Counted from the stretch's first letter, positions 1-13,227 are shown. The stretch is 64,000 nt of DNA from Arachis hypogaea (GCF_003086295.3 NC_092045.1:22666890-22730889); one strand, 5' to 3'. Numbers and translations: made by a program. Notes: generated by a model from the sequence alone, not told the origin.

Positions 1-768
1 TTAAAAATAACAAAGTGTGATAACAAAATAATATAAAGAAGTCACTTAAATTTATACAATATGTGATTTTGAAAATAATTAAAGCATTATATATTAATCA
101 AATCATCATTTAATTTATAAAATTAAGTATATAACAAAGGTTTTGATCATGTTTATTACTTTAAAATTTAAACAATTCAAGTTTAAACTCTTATATCACT
201 TTTAATGACTATATTTTATATTATTTTTTTTAACATTAAAATCTCAATAATGATTACTTAGATATCAGTGAATTAAAAGATAATTTTTAATAATTTTAAA
301 AAATCATTAACTCATTTTTGTTTTAAATTTATAATGATGCAAATTTTTCAAAATTTAAACTAAAACATAAAATTTGAATTTCTATTCTACTTTTTATTTT
401 TTATGCTTATTTTGAATTTGAATAAATATATTTTTTTATTGAGATTTAACTTCAAAATTAATGAATTAACTTAAAAATAAAAAATGTCAATAAATTATTT
501 AAAATAATAGAAAATATATAATGTAATCCATTTCAGTGACGGAGCTTGAAACAAAATTTTGGAGAGACCAAAAATTTAATAATAATATTTATATTAAAAG
601 AAAATTTATAAATATAATTATTCTTTAAGTTTGTTACTAATAAAATAATAAATAAATAATTCTACAGATAAAAAATATAAAATAATTTATAATAGTACTC
701 TTCGAATATTTAGTGACTTGAAATCTTTAATAATTAAATCATAGTGCTACTATAATTAAACCTGGGTG
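1..768. other. AT-rich spacer, no gene seen
   Basis: Strongly AT-rich sequence with no ORF of credible length and no recognisable domain. It ends at the target-site duplication of the solo LTR that starts at 774. Confidence 0.7.
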
Positions 769-773
769 CTTTA

Positions 774-3700
774 TGTAAAACTCATAAAATTAATAAATAA
801 TTAGTTAATAAATTAATTATTAAATAGAAAAATTAAAAATAAATTTTATAATTTAATGACATAAAACTAATTAAAATATGAATTTAGACATTAATTTTAA
901 AAAATTTGATCTAAAATTAGACCAAATGAATCGAACCGGTCGAACCGGATTCATATTGGTCCAAGGCCCAACCTATACAGCCCCATTCATGAGTCTTCAG
1001 CTCATTAATCACACAAAAAAAGGGAAAAGCAACGTTGGAAGAGAAGAGGGGAAAAGGGTTTGGGAAGAATATTCACATCCGTTTTTAATCGCTCGTAATT
1101 TTTGATACGGAATTCCGATTGATGAGTCGTTTGCGACTATGTGTTCGTCTCGGAGTCCTCTTCAATTCTATTTAAAATAAGTGGTAAGTCCTTCTGTATA
1201 TCATTCCCATTTTTTTGTTCCCCTCATTTCCACGAAATTGGTTTGAGTTTTGAGTGATGTTGATGATTTTGATGGTTTAGGTGCAATCTACTATTGGATA
1301 ATTGTTGGATTATACTCTAATCATCAATGGATAAGGTAAGAAAATTTTAAACCCTTGTGCGTTGCCCAATTTTGTGTACCTTAGTACTAATTTAGTGAAT
1401 TATATGAATTAGAATAAATTTATGTTAAATTGAAGTTTGAATTGGTGAATTAGAGCTCTTGGAACAACCCTTGGTGGCTGGAATCATAGGAATTGACTAG
1501 GAATCTTGAAGCTTGAATTTTGGTGGTTTTGAGCTTAGGGAAAAAATCGGCCAAGGTATGGTTTAGGTTTCTCGTATTTAATATGTAATGTCTTGTGAAA
1601 ACTTAGGCTAGACGACCTAGGATAAGTTGGATTGAGAATATTGGATTTGATTGGTAGTTTAGTTGACAATGTATGTTTGATTTGTTAAGGCATGATAAAT
1701 TCATTGGTTTTGTGACATGAATATAGTTGACGATGGTGGAAAGATGATATTTGAAGTGTATGATGATGTAGGTATTGATGAGTATGTATCTTGTTATATA
1801 TATTGAACTTGAATTGTTGGATATGATCATGATGATATATATTAAAGATGTTGTGTTAAACATGGATTGTTGGATTGAAGGCTTGATGGAGATGGTAAAT
1901 TAGTGTATTAAAGAATGATGTGGTGTAGTTGAGTTTGGTTTTAAGGCACTATGGTAAGATTTGGTAAGTTTTAAAGGGGTTGGGGTTGAAATATATTGAA
2001 AGTTGAGGTTTGGCAAAATTTTGCATAATCTATTTTCTTGCAGCAGCTTCGAACGCTTTTTGGGAACGATCTAACCATCACAATTAGATAAAATCAATTT
2101 TCCTTTAATATCTTGATGTGTAGATCAATTCTACAAAATTTAGTTAAAGTTTAACGGTTGGATTAGGAGATATAAAGTTTTGAAGTTTTTTACTTTTCAA
2201 GCTTATATCTTCCAATCCTGACTATAATTTTGAGTGTGACCAAAATGAAATTGATATGGGAATATTCTCTTGTTTTTGTAGAAATTTCATACTTTCATAA
2301 ATTATTTTAAAGAAGTTGTGCTTGTTTTAAAAGTAGAGCTCTTAGTTGTTTTGACAGTGAAATCATTTTTTGAAAGCAAACTTGTAATTAGTATAACTCT
2401 CTCTACAAAAATGATTTTTCTATGGGACTTTGACTGATTTAAATCTCTATAAGTATATTTTATTTCTGAAAAATTTCAGATATATCAAGTGAAAATATGA
2501 TTTTTGATGAATTTTTTAAAAACATGGTAGGTTGTTGTCTTAGTGCAAGAGCTTTCAAACTTGAAACCAATATTTGCAAGAGAAAATGGCTTTCTTTTTT
2601 ATTTTATTCAATTTAACTATTTCAAATGGGTTCAGATTTCTAGGATACTTCCATTTTGAGCTAGAGACAGAGAATTAGGCTTGTAATCTTCTGTGGATGA
2701 ATTTTTAGATAAAATGAAGTGTGCGAAAATGATGATGATGTTATGAATGGTGACAAAATTGATAATCAATAACTGATAATGAATGAATGAATGAATATGA
2801 TAAATAAAGTCAAAATGAGATTTTTGTTGATGAGTTATAATTGATAATGTGAATTGAGATTGAATAAATATATGTTTGAGATACCTGGGCAGTAGCAAAG
2901 ATCGTGGTTTGTTTCGCTTGCTCTGGGTCAATGTTTGAGATACCTGGATAGTAGCAAGAATTGTGGTTCGTCCCGCTTGCACTCCAGGTCAGTGATTGTG
3001 ATGCCTGGGTAGTAGCAAGGGTTGTGGTTCATCCCACTTGCTCCAGGTTGAACTTTTAAACACCCGCTTGGGTAGTAGCCACAATAGTGGTTATTCCACT
3101 GGCTCTAGGTTAAGCGGGTAGTAGTAATGGGGTTGTAGCTTAAACCCACTTGCTCCGCATGGGTGTTTCAGTCCATGGTTAGCTACCAAGACGTGTCGGG
3201 TTGGTTATATAATCGACAGATGATATCATCAGCCATAGGACAGGCATGCATCATATGCATATTGTTTGAATTATTTGTTCGTGAATTAATTGGGATTGTC
3301 TAAGTGATTATAATATGCTATTTAGTATATTTGCTATCTGTATTACTTGTATTATACCTGTATTTGCCTTTGTCTGCTTGTTTGTCTTTGTAATTTCATC
3401 GGAGATGGAGGAATGGAGAAAAGGCAGAGAAGTTAGGGATTTTGTTAGGCTTAAGACTTGGTTAAGTTAGGAATTCTTAGAAAACCACCTTGACTTATGG
3501 CTTCTACTTTAGTCTTTAAGTTTTATAACCAGAGTGTCGGCGTTCTAGGATTGCCTCTGGCATTCCCAGGACATAATATCTTATATATGCAGGCATCTTT
3601 ACCATACTAAGAACTCCCGATTCTCATCCCATACGATATTTGTGTTTTTCAGATGCAAGTCGAGATGCACCTCGGTTGTTGTCTGAAACTTCTGCAGCGA

Positions 3701-4171
3701 AGTGGATCATTTTGGGGTTTTACTTTTGGTCTTTTGCTATATGTGTATAGACTCTCTGCATATATATACTTGTATTATTTTGCACTTCTTAGAGATTTAT
3801 GGAGAATTAGGATTGATTATATATGTATTTTGGGTTCTGGGTTAAGTATATATATGTATGTAAATATTCTCCGACCAGCTTTAGTTTCACAAGTTGAGTC
3901 AGGAGCTTGTTATTTTATATTCTTGACCCTCTATTTATATTTCTTATATATATGTTTGTGAACTCTAGTTTTCTTCGTGCGCAAGTAATCTCTTTTCTGA
4001 GCGTTGCACTTTTAATTTTTGCGATTTTGTTTTTACCCATTCTTCAAGACTCCTAGTATACTACATTCTTTCAACTATTATATATATTTATATTTTATTT
4101 TAGAGGTTGTAGCGCCTCGCCACTTCTATTTTATATTCTAGGTGTAAAGTTCTGTATGGTAGGGTGTTACA
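774..4171 (+). mobile_element. Solo LTR, family A (3.4 kb)
   Basis: A 3398-bp non-coding block that starts TGTAAAACTC and ends GGTAGGGTGTTACA, i.e. TG...CA. It is flanked by a perfect 5-bp duplication CTTTA (769-773 and 4172-4176). The block at 9684-13227 is a second copy in the opposite orientation; both share the AGGTATGGTTT/ATTTAATATGTAATG region (1554-1590) and the GACAGATGATATCATCAGCC stretch (near 3216). Terminal TG/CA, 5-bp duplication and absence of coding sequence indicate a solo LTR left by LTR-LTR recombination. LTRs this long fit Ty3/gypsy elements, but no internal region is present to confirm the lineage. Confidence 0.85.
2878..3165 (+). repeat. Imperfect tandem repeat, about 60-bp unit, 5 copies
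   Basis: Five degenerate units built on CCTGGGtAGTAGCAAGgg, then TTGTGGTTCgTCCC, then CTTGCTCCAGG start near 2881, 2939, 3002, 3068 and 3117. The sister LTR at 9684-13227 lacks this array in the matching place, so the expansion looks private to this copy or subfamily. Confidence 0.7.
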
Positions 4172-4176
4172 CTTTA

Positions 4177-5218
4177 AGTCATAGTAAAGTATTTAAATCA
4201 ATTGAACTATTTTTTATTTCTTGAAAAAATACTACTAATATTTTATAAAAAGTTTGGAAAAATCATAGCGCCATTGTCTCAACTAAGCTCCATCCCTAGT
4301 CCATTTGTTCATATCACATTTTTTCTAATTCGATTTGCAACTTTTTCTTTCTCAATTTCACTGGTAATAACTAAGAAATTAAGGTGGAGAAAATATATAT
4401 CTTTAATTTTGCTCGCATTACATGTGAAATTGAAATATAAAGCACACAAATATAATTTTTTCTAATATTATTTTAAATTGCAAAATATGAATTTTTTATT
4501 TAAATAAAAAAAAAGTTGTGCACACTATACTATTTATGTCTGTTGATCAGAAAAACATGTTTACAGTTCACAAAACTAACAGCCAAAATTTCCATAAAAT
4601 AAAGGGGCCAAAGTTTTCTATTACAAAAGTAAAAAAGTAAAAGAAGAAAAGACTGAAAAAAAAGGGGTAAATTGCCACCAAATTCATTGCTTCAGTTCTT
4701 TCATCCTCTAGTTTTACGCTAAAAATATATATGATGACTCTGTTGGTATTGAAAATTTATAAAAATATTATTTGTATATTAAAATCAGTTATTAATATAT
4801 TTATATATAAATATTTGTGTTTAATTTATTTTTAATATATATTTATATTTTAATATATATTTTATACCAATAATTATTTTTAAAAATTTATTTTTATTAC
4901 ATAAAAGTTTATACCAGCTCTTTATATATTAGAATTAAATCATACTTATTTCTTTGATAATATCGTATCATCAATTTTACTTGACAAAACTTAAAAGTTA
5001 ACCAATCAACTTTTAGTAAAATTAAAAAAAAAATAAAAAATCAAACCTTAATTTCCACAATTAATTAATTTATTACATATTATTTAATAAAAATATAAAG
5101 TATTAATTAAATATAATAAATATCTGCATTAAAGTGTCATAATAATATTAATATAACAAATTTTAAGTTATAAACTATTCAAATTCCATACTATTTGATA
5201 TCATATATAAGACTCTTA
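4177..5218. other. AT-rich spacer, no gene seen
   Basis: AT-rich sequence with A/T runs. A short ORF at 4202-4465 has no recognisable domain and lies in biased sequence, so I do not call it a gene. Confidence 0.65.
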
Positions 5219-5223
5219 CTACT

Positions 5224-6628
5224 TGATGAATGATTTTTTGAAGGTTTAGAATTTCACTAATGAAATCTCGTTGTAAAATATAGTCTCTAAACCAACAATT
5301 ATCCTTTCATACAAAAATTTGTTTGTCACAAGTACAAACCCTTAAAATCAATAAACCGAAGTATTTAAACCTCAGATCGTCTCTCAAAGGACTTGCAGGG
5401 TAGTATTCTTATTATTGGTTACGGACTTGTTTATTTTGGGGTTTTGAATGAGAAACATGAATAGTAAATGGTAATGAAATTCTATTAACAAAAAGATCTT
5501 GGCAAGGTTTGGTGGTCAAGAATCTCTATCATTATTACTAGCCACAATTATGATAGTTACAAGGACCAATCCCACTAAGTCATCCTCTAACAAGTAGCAA
5601 GGAAAGTTAAGTGAGTTATATCAATCCAAGTCTATAAATCCTAGCTTTCCACTAATTGAATTAATAAAGGCTAGAGTCAATGGCTATCAACTATCAATCA
5701 CTTGGATATTAGTAACTCAAGAAGTCCTAAGTTACATTCCCAAGCCAAGAACATAAAATTCTACTCTAACATCCTTCCAAGCATTTCATCAAACACTTGG
5801 AAGGTACAAAAGAAAAGTATAGTAAATTCACAACAAGAATGAATTCTAACAACAACAATCAAGGAAATCACAATTATCATGAATTACCTCAAATTGCATT
5901 ATTAAAAGAAAACAAAAGAACAAAAATAGATCCACAACAAAGTGAAGAATTACAAGGATTAAAGTACAAAACTAGAAAGAGGAAGAAGAGGAGAGTAAGA
6001 ATTGATAAAGGAATAGTAAAACAAGGCATCAATTAATCTTAGATCTAAGAGGAGAGATTAACCTAAACCTAATCCTAATTCTAGAGAGAAGAGAAAGCTT
6101 CTCTCTCTAGAAACTACCTCTAAGACTAACTTCCTAACTAATGATTCCAAGATGATCTCCCCTTCAATCCTTGGTCCTTTTAGTCTTTTTCCCTCCAAAA
6201 TTGCCAAGCACGAGTTGCTTTAATGAAATCACATGCGAACTGCGATGCGTGCGCGCACGATACGCGTACGCGTCCCTGGCCGATTTCGCGATGGACGCGC
6301 AAGCGCCTTGTGCGCGTGCGCGTCCTTGGCCGAGATCAATTCTTTGACTTTTTGTACTTCTCTCCGCTTGCATGCTTCCTTCCTTGCTCCTTTGATCTAT
6401 GCCTAGCCTATTTCAGTCTGAGATTGCTAGCAAACACATCAAGGCATCTTGTGGAATTAAGGAGGAATCAAAATTCATCAATTAAAGGCTTAAAAAGTAT
6501 GTTTTTACATTTAAGTACAAATACGGGAGAAATTACAAAATCATGCTAATTCCTTGGCTAAATGTGACAAAAGGTTGATAAAATGCTCTAAATCCAACAC
6601 AAGATAAACCCTAAAATGGGGTTTATCA
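5224..6628 (-). mobile_element. Solo LTR, family B
   Basis: A 1405-bp block starting TGATGAATGATTTTTTGAAG and ending AAATGGGGTTTATCA, with a perfect 5-bp duplication CTACT at 5219-5223 and 6629-6633. It is a diverged copy of the LTRs at 55233-56779 and 62133-63681: shared segments include GGTTTAGAATTTC, AAACCGAAGTATT and the AGATAAACCCTnAAAATGGGG end. In those copies the primer-binding side lies to the left on the plus strand, so the transcribed strand is minus. No internal region remains, so this is a solo LTR, older than the 55-64 kb copies judging by its divergence. It carries a CpG-rich patch at about 6236-6335. Confidence 0.85.
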
Positions 6629-6633
6629 CTACT

Positions 6634-7026
6634 ATTATTTTATTTTACAATTTATAGTTCGCCTAAAAAAAATATTTACACCAACAAATAAAGAGATGTC
6701 TATTTACTTAAAAATAATTCTATTAGACGATTAGGTACAAAATAAAAATAGTTATTGTATTTTTAAAATAAATTTACGAAAAGAATACTCTTCTTATTTT
6801 ACTATTTATACTTTTTCATTATTTTGTAATGCTTTATATATAATTATATTTTAAAATTCTTATAATTATACTTATTTCAATATTCTATTTAAATCAAAAG
6901 ATCAATTTTAATAATTTTTTAGGAGTTTGTACTTGAGACATTCTTTGAAAAAGTGAATTAAAAAAAATATTAACATATATTTTTATTTTATATTATTTAA
7001 ATTATTCTTATTAAAAATAATTTATT

Positions 7027-7075
<49 letters not shown>

Positions 7076-7229
7076 AAATAAATATTCTAAAAAATTTTAT
7101 TCTTACAATTATATATGTCATTGAAAAATTATATGCACTAGGAGAAAAAGAATAAGTAAATATCAATGAAAAATTCACAAAAAATACAAAAAATAAAATT
7201 TTTGTGCTACAACATATAAAATTATTAAT
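6634..7229. other. AT-rich spacer with (AT)n microsatellite
   Basis: AT-rich sequence between the family B solo LTR and the first MULE. No coding potential is seen. Confidence 0.65.
7028..7069. repeat. (AT)n microsatellite
   Basis: About 20 uninterrupted AT dinucleotides. An apparent Tyr/Ile-repeat ORF on the minus strand here is just the translated microsatellite. Confidence 0.95.
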
Positions 7230-7238
7230 AGATATTTT

Positions 7239-7536
7239 GAGGTAATGACCAATTCGGTACCCGAAAGATTCAAACGCTGACATTTTGGTACCCAACTATT
7301 GTTATTGACAAAAAGGTACCTGAAAGATTAAAAATTTTGCCAAGTGTGTCCAAGTGCTAGCCGGAACATAGCTCCGGTGAGTACGATGCTTACGTGAATG
7401 CCGGTTTTTGCTGACAAGTTTAGTCTTATATTAGATGGAATTTATAATTAAAATTATGCTTATCCTACCTGGAAATTAACTTAACCTAATTGAACATTGG
7501 TTTAGCCCCAAATTAATTTTGCCCTAAAACCCAATT
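7239..7536 (+). repeat. MULE left terminal inverted repeat
   Basis: 298 bp matching the reverse complement of 14042-14339. By eye fewer than 20 mismatches are present, nearly all in the outer half; the inner part (about 7420-7536) looks identical. Confidence 0.93.
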
Positions 7537-7558
7537 AGCATATGTTGTTAATGAGAGG

Positions 7559-9380
7559 ATGATGTACAGGGCTATGGATAAGGCCAAAGATGTTATTGAA
7601 GGAACGGAAAAGGATCAATACCTGAGACTTAGAGACTATCTGAATGAGATCATCAAGGCTAATCCTGGGTCAAGAGCCAACATGGGGACAACTCCACAGC
7701 AGGAAGGGTTGCCTAGGTTTAGGAACTTGTATGTTTGTTTGGCTGCTTGCAAGCAGGGATTTAAAGCAGAGTGTAGACCCTTCATAGTGTTGGATGGGAC
7801 GTTTCTGAAAGGCTACTTTGGAGGGCAGTTACTAACAGCAGTAGGTCAGGACGCGAATAACCATCTTTTCCCAATTGCATACGGTGTTGTCGATGCAGAA
7901 ACTCGGAAAAATTGGAGATTCTTTCTCGAGGAGTTACATACTAACATAGGGGACTATAATGAGAATGGTTGGGTTTTCATGTCCGACCAGCAAAAGGTAA
8001 TATGCAGTGTATTTAATCATTGTTGATCTTATATTCCTAATTGAGTATCTTAAGTGTATTAATGTTAACTGCTGAATTTACCCATGATTGCAGGGATTGA
8101 TACCAGCATTACAGGATGTGATGCCAGGTGTGAAACACAGATTTTGTTGTATGCATATGTGGAGAAACCTGAACAAATGATGGAAGGATAAGGAACTTAA
8201 GGGAGCATTCTGGCAATGTGCAAAAGCAATTACTGATCAATAATTCAAGGATGCAATGGCTAATGTGAAACGGATCAATAAATAGGCGTGGGAGTATTTG
8301 GATAAATTTGAGCAAGAACAGTGGTCGAGAAGCAAGTTTTCTGAATGGTCAATGGTAGATAGCTTGACTAGCAACAACTGTGAATCGTTTAATTCAACCA
8401 TTGTGGGTCTGCGGGGGAAAAGCATACTGACAATGCTTGAGGAGCTCAGGTTCTATATCATGAAGACGATGACAACTCACAAGGATGCACTGATGGCTTA
8501 CACTAGACATATAGCCCCTATACAAGTGAGTAGATTAGAGAAAGAAAAAAAAACAAGCTAACTACTGGGAGGCAAAGTGGTGTGGTGATGATGACCACAA
8601 CGAATTTGAAGTCAGAAAGTGGCAACATAGAGTCAGGGTGAACACAAGAGAGAGGACATGTTCCTGCAGAAAATGGCAGCTGACTGGACTACCATGCTGT
8701 CATGGTATAGCAGCAATCTAGAGGAAGAATGAGAAGCCTGAAGACTATGTCCATCACAAGCTCACCATCGAGGCATACAACAGGACTTACCAGTTTCACA
8801 TTAACAGCATACCAAGCCAAGAGTATTGGGAGCACCATGAAGGGTTGCTTTGTCTGCCTCCTCCATACAAGAGGCCTATTGGCAGACCTTCAAAGAAAAG
8901 GAAGAAGGACAGCAGCGAGCAAGACTCTGGGAGCCAATACAATGCCAAGAGAAGATATGGCCAGATAACATGTCAAACGAATTTATTCTCTACTATCTAC
9001 TTACATAATATCATTCAATCATACATAAACTGTTTGAATACTGATTTAAGTTATTCATTGCCTGGCTACCAAGGTTGGACATAATAGTAGAACTTGCTCT
9101 GAGAGATCAACTGGAGCAGCAGCTCAAGAGACCATGGAGGCTGCACATGCTGCACATGTTGCAGATGAGGAAAACCTCACTCAAAACCACTCAGAAAGTC
9201 AGCCTGATGAGGTAAACTTTTGTATTTTAGTTCAAACCTTATTCTTTCCAATATGTTGCACCTGGAACTGAGAAAGCCATTTTTTAAACTAAACACCCTA
9301 CTGATTTTTTTAGGTTCACAGGCTTCATGCCTACCCCATCCTTGAAGAAGAAAAAGGCTTCAACAAGCATCAAGAAGTGA
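7559..9380 (+). pseudogene. MURA-type MULE transposase, decayed
   Basis: Cut-and-paste transposase of the MULE superfamily. Exon 1 (to 7996) encodes the DDE core start, with DGTFLKGYFGGQLLTAVG and NHLFPIAYGVVDAE; its last residues are the conserved SDQQK. A GT-AG intron (7997-8093) follows, and exon 2 resumes with GLIPAL and HRFCCMHMWRN. Further on come a SWIM-type zinc finger (CSCRKWQLTGLPCCHG, near 8660-8710), a basic GRPSKKRKKD stretch and, in a later exon, a zinc knuckle GHNSRTC (near 9078). In-frame stops lie at 8178 (TGA), 8241 (TAA), 8283 (TAG) and 8719 (TAG), with a frameshift in the A-run near 8550. The N-terminal MuDR region is missing. The last exon (9314-9380) is approximate. It is dead as a protein. 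Confidence 0.9.
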
Positions 9381-9383
9381 CCT

Positions 9384-9545
9384 TACTTTCTTAGATTTTT
9401 ATTTTGTTTTTAGTTCCATGTTGGACCTGATGTAGATACTATGCAACTAAATGCCATTATGGCATGTTGAGTTTTTAGTTCCATGTTAGACCTGATTTAG
9501 TATTACTTGTTATGAACATAAGTGTCATTATGCCATGTTAGGTTT
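9384..9545 (+). repeat. Short imperfect tandem duplication in MULE
   Basis: A unit of about 65 bp (TTTTAGTTCCATGTTgGACCTGAT ... cATTATGcCATGTT) occurs twice in the MULE 3' region downstream of the transposase. No function is apparent. Confidence 0.6.
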
Positions 9546-9683
9546 TTTGGGGCAAAACTTGTGTTATTTTGGGTCTGAGGTATGTTACTCTGGATACTTA
9601 TGGATTATGATTTCATGCTATGAGACAGGTATTTTTATACAGCTTCTGTTTATGCCATTTTTTCATCAATGGCTTACCTATCT

Positions 9684-12600
9684 TGTAACACCCTACCATA
9701 CAGAGTCTTATGCTTAAGTCATAATTCAGAGATGGCAAGGTATTACGACCTCTAAAATAAAAATTTAGTACATATAATAGTATGAATGATTGATTATAAC
9801 TAGGAGCCTTTGTAGAAAAAGGGGTAAACAAAAATCGCAACTCTAAAGCGCAACATTCCGATCGATAACGTAACGAGCAAGGATAAACCAACGCGAGATT
9901 ATATATATACAAAGGAGTGTCAAAAACAGGAATATCAAGACTCAAGATCCGGGTGCAAAGATAACCGGTCCGAGCATAACGATATATACATATGATAAAA
10001 ATAAGAAAAACCCCAAAGGAAACCCAAAGGGACACAAATACATAAAACCTATTCTCCAAAATCTCCCATAAGAGGAGTCATCACATTTTGTATTATTTAA
10101 TGGAGATAAAAGTATCTAAGCAAAACATATAAACCAAAACATAGCCCCGAGAACAAAGGATCTTCGCAAATCTAGAAGTCTTCAGCATGCCTCAGTGGGA
10201 AACCTCACGTCCTGCATCTGAAAACCACAAAATCCGCATGGTTGAGAACCAGAGGTCCCCAGCATGGTAACAGCTTCCACATATATAATACATAATAATA
10301 GAGGAAAGCCAAAGGCAATCCTAGAACTTCCTCCAGATAATATCAAAGCTTATAAACAAACTAAACCATAAAGGGCATCTGACTAAAGATTCTTCAGTCT
10401 AACTAATACTTCCCTTTCCAATTCCTTCAGACCTCCCAACCACCAGCAGGAGTATAAAGTAGCAAACACAGTTATATCAAGCAAGAAATATACAATTAGG
10501 AACAAGTAAGGCATTTAGACAATTAGCAAGTAATATGCAGTCAAATAGGCAATCTCAAACAATTCATATAGTATGCATATGATGAATGCCTGTCCCTAGT
10601 GGCTGATGATATCATCTGTCGGTTATAGAGCCAACCCGACAAGTCCTGGTGGACGGTCCCTCTGTCGTGTCTCCCCAACTTGAGTCATGCTCATTATAAC
10701 TTGATCATAATTAGGATCCATATCCATCACCCTCACTGGTGAATATTTATCCATCACCATCACTGGTGAATATTTTTGGGGGTGAGCTCGTCCGGGAATT
10801 TCACAGTGCCCGGCCACCCTGACGACATAGGGTCAACAGAGCTTCAAGTCTCGACCTGGAGCACGTGGTGGCTAGCCACTGCTTTCTCTCAGGGAAACTC
10901 TCATCTCCGATAATGGAAGTGCAACATTCACAATTCATTTAACAGCATATATATGCATTTATACATAGCCATAATCATGGCTCCGCTGTAACACGGCAAT
11001 AATCTAGCCATCCGGCTCACGGTTAAATCCATAACCAGCCACCCGGCTCACGGTTAAATCCTTAACCAGCCGTTTCATTAACAATTACAGCCTTTCGGCC
11101 CATGACATAACAAGCACTTCCACCACCATCCTCCGCATCTCACATATTCATGCTTGATCCTCATTGATCATCCATTTTTCCCTTGCTTCACTCGCAAGTT
11201 GCCACATTCACTAGCATTTCTTCTCATAGCTAGACATATCATAATGATTTAAGACATAAGTGGTGAGATCGGAGGCTTAGAAGTATGAAATTTGGCTTTT
11301 AAAACTCAAAAATCAACTTTGGGATGAAAACAGGTCCACGCGTACGCGCACTCCACGCGCACGCGTGGATGGCCTCGAAAACTCATCGACGCGTAAGCGT
11401 CATGCACACTAATGCGTGGATTGCAAACTAGCCAAACGATGCGCACGCGTCAACCACGCGTACGCGTGGGTACTCTCGTGCCCCAGGCACAAAACTGGCA
11501 CAGTTCTGGCATAACTCTCTGGAAAATGGCTGGGCATTGGGTACAGCACATCGGCGCATCCGCGCACATCACGCGCACGCTTGGATGGCGCTTTCGAGAA
11601 GAACGACACGTACGCGCCAAGTGCGCCTACGCGCGGGGTCATTCTGCTAAAAATTTTTCTAAGTTAAAAGCTGCAGAATTCACAGTTTCAACCCCCAATC
11701 TTCCGACGGACATAACTTCCTCATTTTAAATCGTTTTTCACCCGTTCTTCGAACGGCAGGGACATCCCGGATCTAATTTCATTTCTAAACAGATTTGGTA
11801 CAAAACAGAGATCCGTAGTCCAAGTTATGTCCCGTCAAAGTATGCCCAAAAACCATGTTTTTCATACAAAACCACAACATGCCATTTTCAAAACAAGCCA
11901 TATTCAACTCTTTTCAAAATCAATCAAAACATGCCAATTTCATCCTTTTTCTTTGAAATCAATCAATATATATCAAATTCAACATCAAGCCTCCTCAACT
12001 CACACATTGACACATTACTACAATTTGCAAAATCACTATCTCATCATTTTAACCCACTTCACCCAAGTGGCTCAAACTCAAACATATTGACATGTCATAT
12101 ACTCTTCCTCATGCCAATTCTCAACAACACTAATTCCAATAAATCATCATTGTACACAATCAATATCATACTCACCATCAACATGGTTCAACCCACAATT
12201 CAACCATAACCAATCATCAAGCATATATCACAACATGGATATTTCTCATACATCATACCACCAAGGCATCAATAATCATCATCACATATATGACCACGTC
12301 ATATATTTCAATCATTCAACAACATCAACCATTCGATGCCTATCTTAGGGCCTCTAGCCTAAGTATTTCCTACCACATTACATATTAGATACGGGAAACC
12401 GAAACCATACCTTAGCCAATTTCCCAAGCTCAACCAGAGCACTTCCAAACCACTTATCCACAAGCTCTCAAGGCCTCAATACCTCCAAGAACAGATTTTT
12501 CACCACCAAATCCCTTTTTCAAGCTTTTTAAAATCACCAATCAAGCTCCAATATTCACATATACATAACCTAAGCCATAATCATCATACCCATACACAAC

Positions 12601-13227
12601 ATCTCAATACCCAAACATCATAGAACAACAAAATTACACTAGGGTTGAGAATCTTACCACACCCAAGGTCCAAGGAGACAAGATTAACCTTCTCCTTCAA
12701 GAGAGTTGGGTCCTATAACATCAAAGAGCCCAAAATCTTAACATTTTTGCTCATAAAACTCGAAGACAAGGTTGGAATTTCGAAGAGCAAAACGTGACTT
12801 ACCTCAAGATTAATTGTATGGGTTTTGTAGAGCTCTCCGCGGTGAACGCGTGGCCGCAAACGGAGCGGCAATCAGAGCTCTAGATCAAAAGTTATGGTGG
12901 TTTGAAAATCAAGTGAGAGATAGAAGGTTGAGAGAGTGTTCTTCCTCCCCTCTCTTCAATTTCAGCGTGTATTAGTGTTGTGTGAGGAGAGAGAGTGCTG
13001 AAAACTAGGGTTTTGGTTTAGATATGTTGGGCCAAGGGCCCACTTTGGGTCCGCTTGGCCCGGTTTGGCCCGTTCGGTCCAATCTTGGTCCGAATTCTAT
13101 AAAATTGGTACCGAAATTCTTGTCTCAATCTCCTCTATCACATTTAGCCATAAAAATTACATTTTAGGCTTTCTAGAATAAATTCTCATTTATGGGTTAA
13201 TTAGCCGTTAATTAACCGGATTTTACA
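9684..13227 (-). mobile_element. Solo LTR, family A (3.5 kb), inside the MULE
   Basis: A 3544-bp block reading TGTAACACCC...GGATTTTACA on the plus strand, flanked by a perfect 5-bp duplication TATCT (9679-9683, 13228-13232). Its reverse complement matches the solo LTR at 774-4171. No protein-coding domain is present; an apparent 148-codon minus-strand ORF at 9613-10059 crosses the LTR edge and is spurious. It contains a CpG-rich segment (11335-11640). It inserted after the MULE, since it separates the MULE's two genes. Confidence 0.92.
11335..11640. repeat. CpG-rich CGCGTACGCG-type module
   Basis: A dense run of CCACGCGTACGCG, ACGCGCACGCGTGGATGG and similar words in an otherwise AT-rich LTR, ending in TGCCCCAGGCACAA and CATAACTCTC. 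A related module with the same order of words lies at 59525-59790, in an element with a different LTR. Confidence 0.75.

Noticed and set aside
7026..7295. 89-codon minus-strand ORF with Tyr/Ile repeats
   Set aside because: Translated AT microsatellite plus part of the MULE terminal repeat.
9613..10059. 148-codon minus-strand ORF
   Set aside because: It spans the boundary between MULE and solo LTR, so it cannot be an ancestral gene; no domain.
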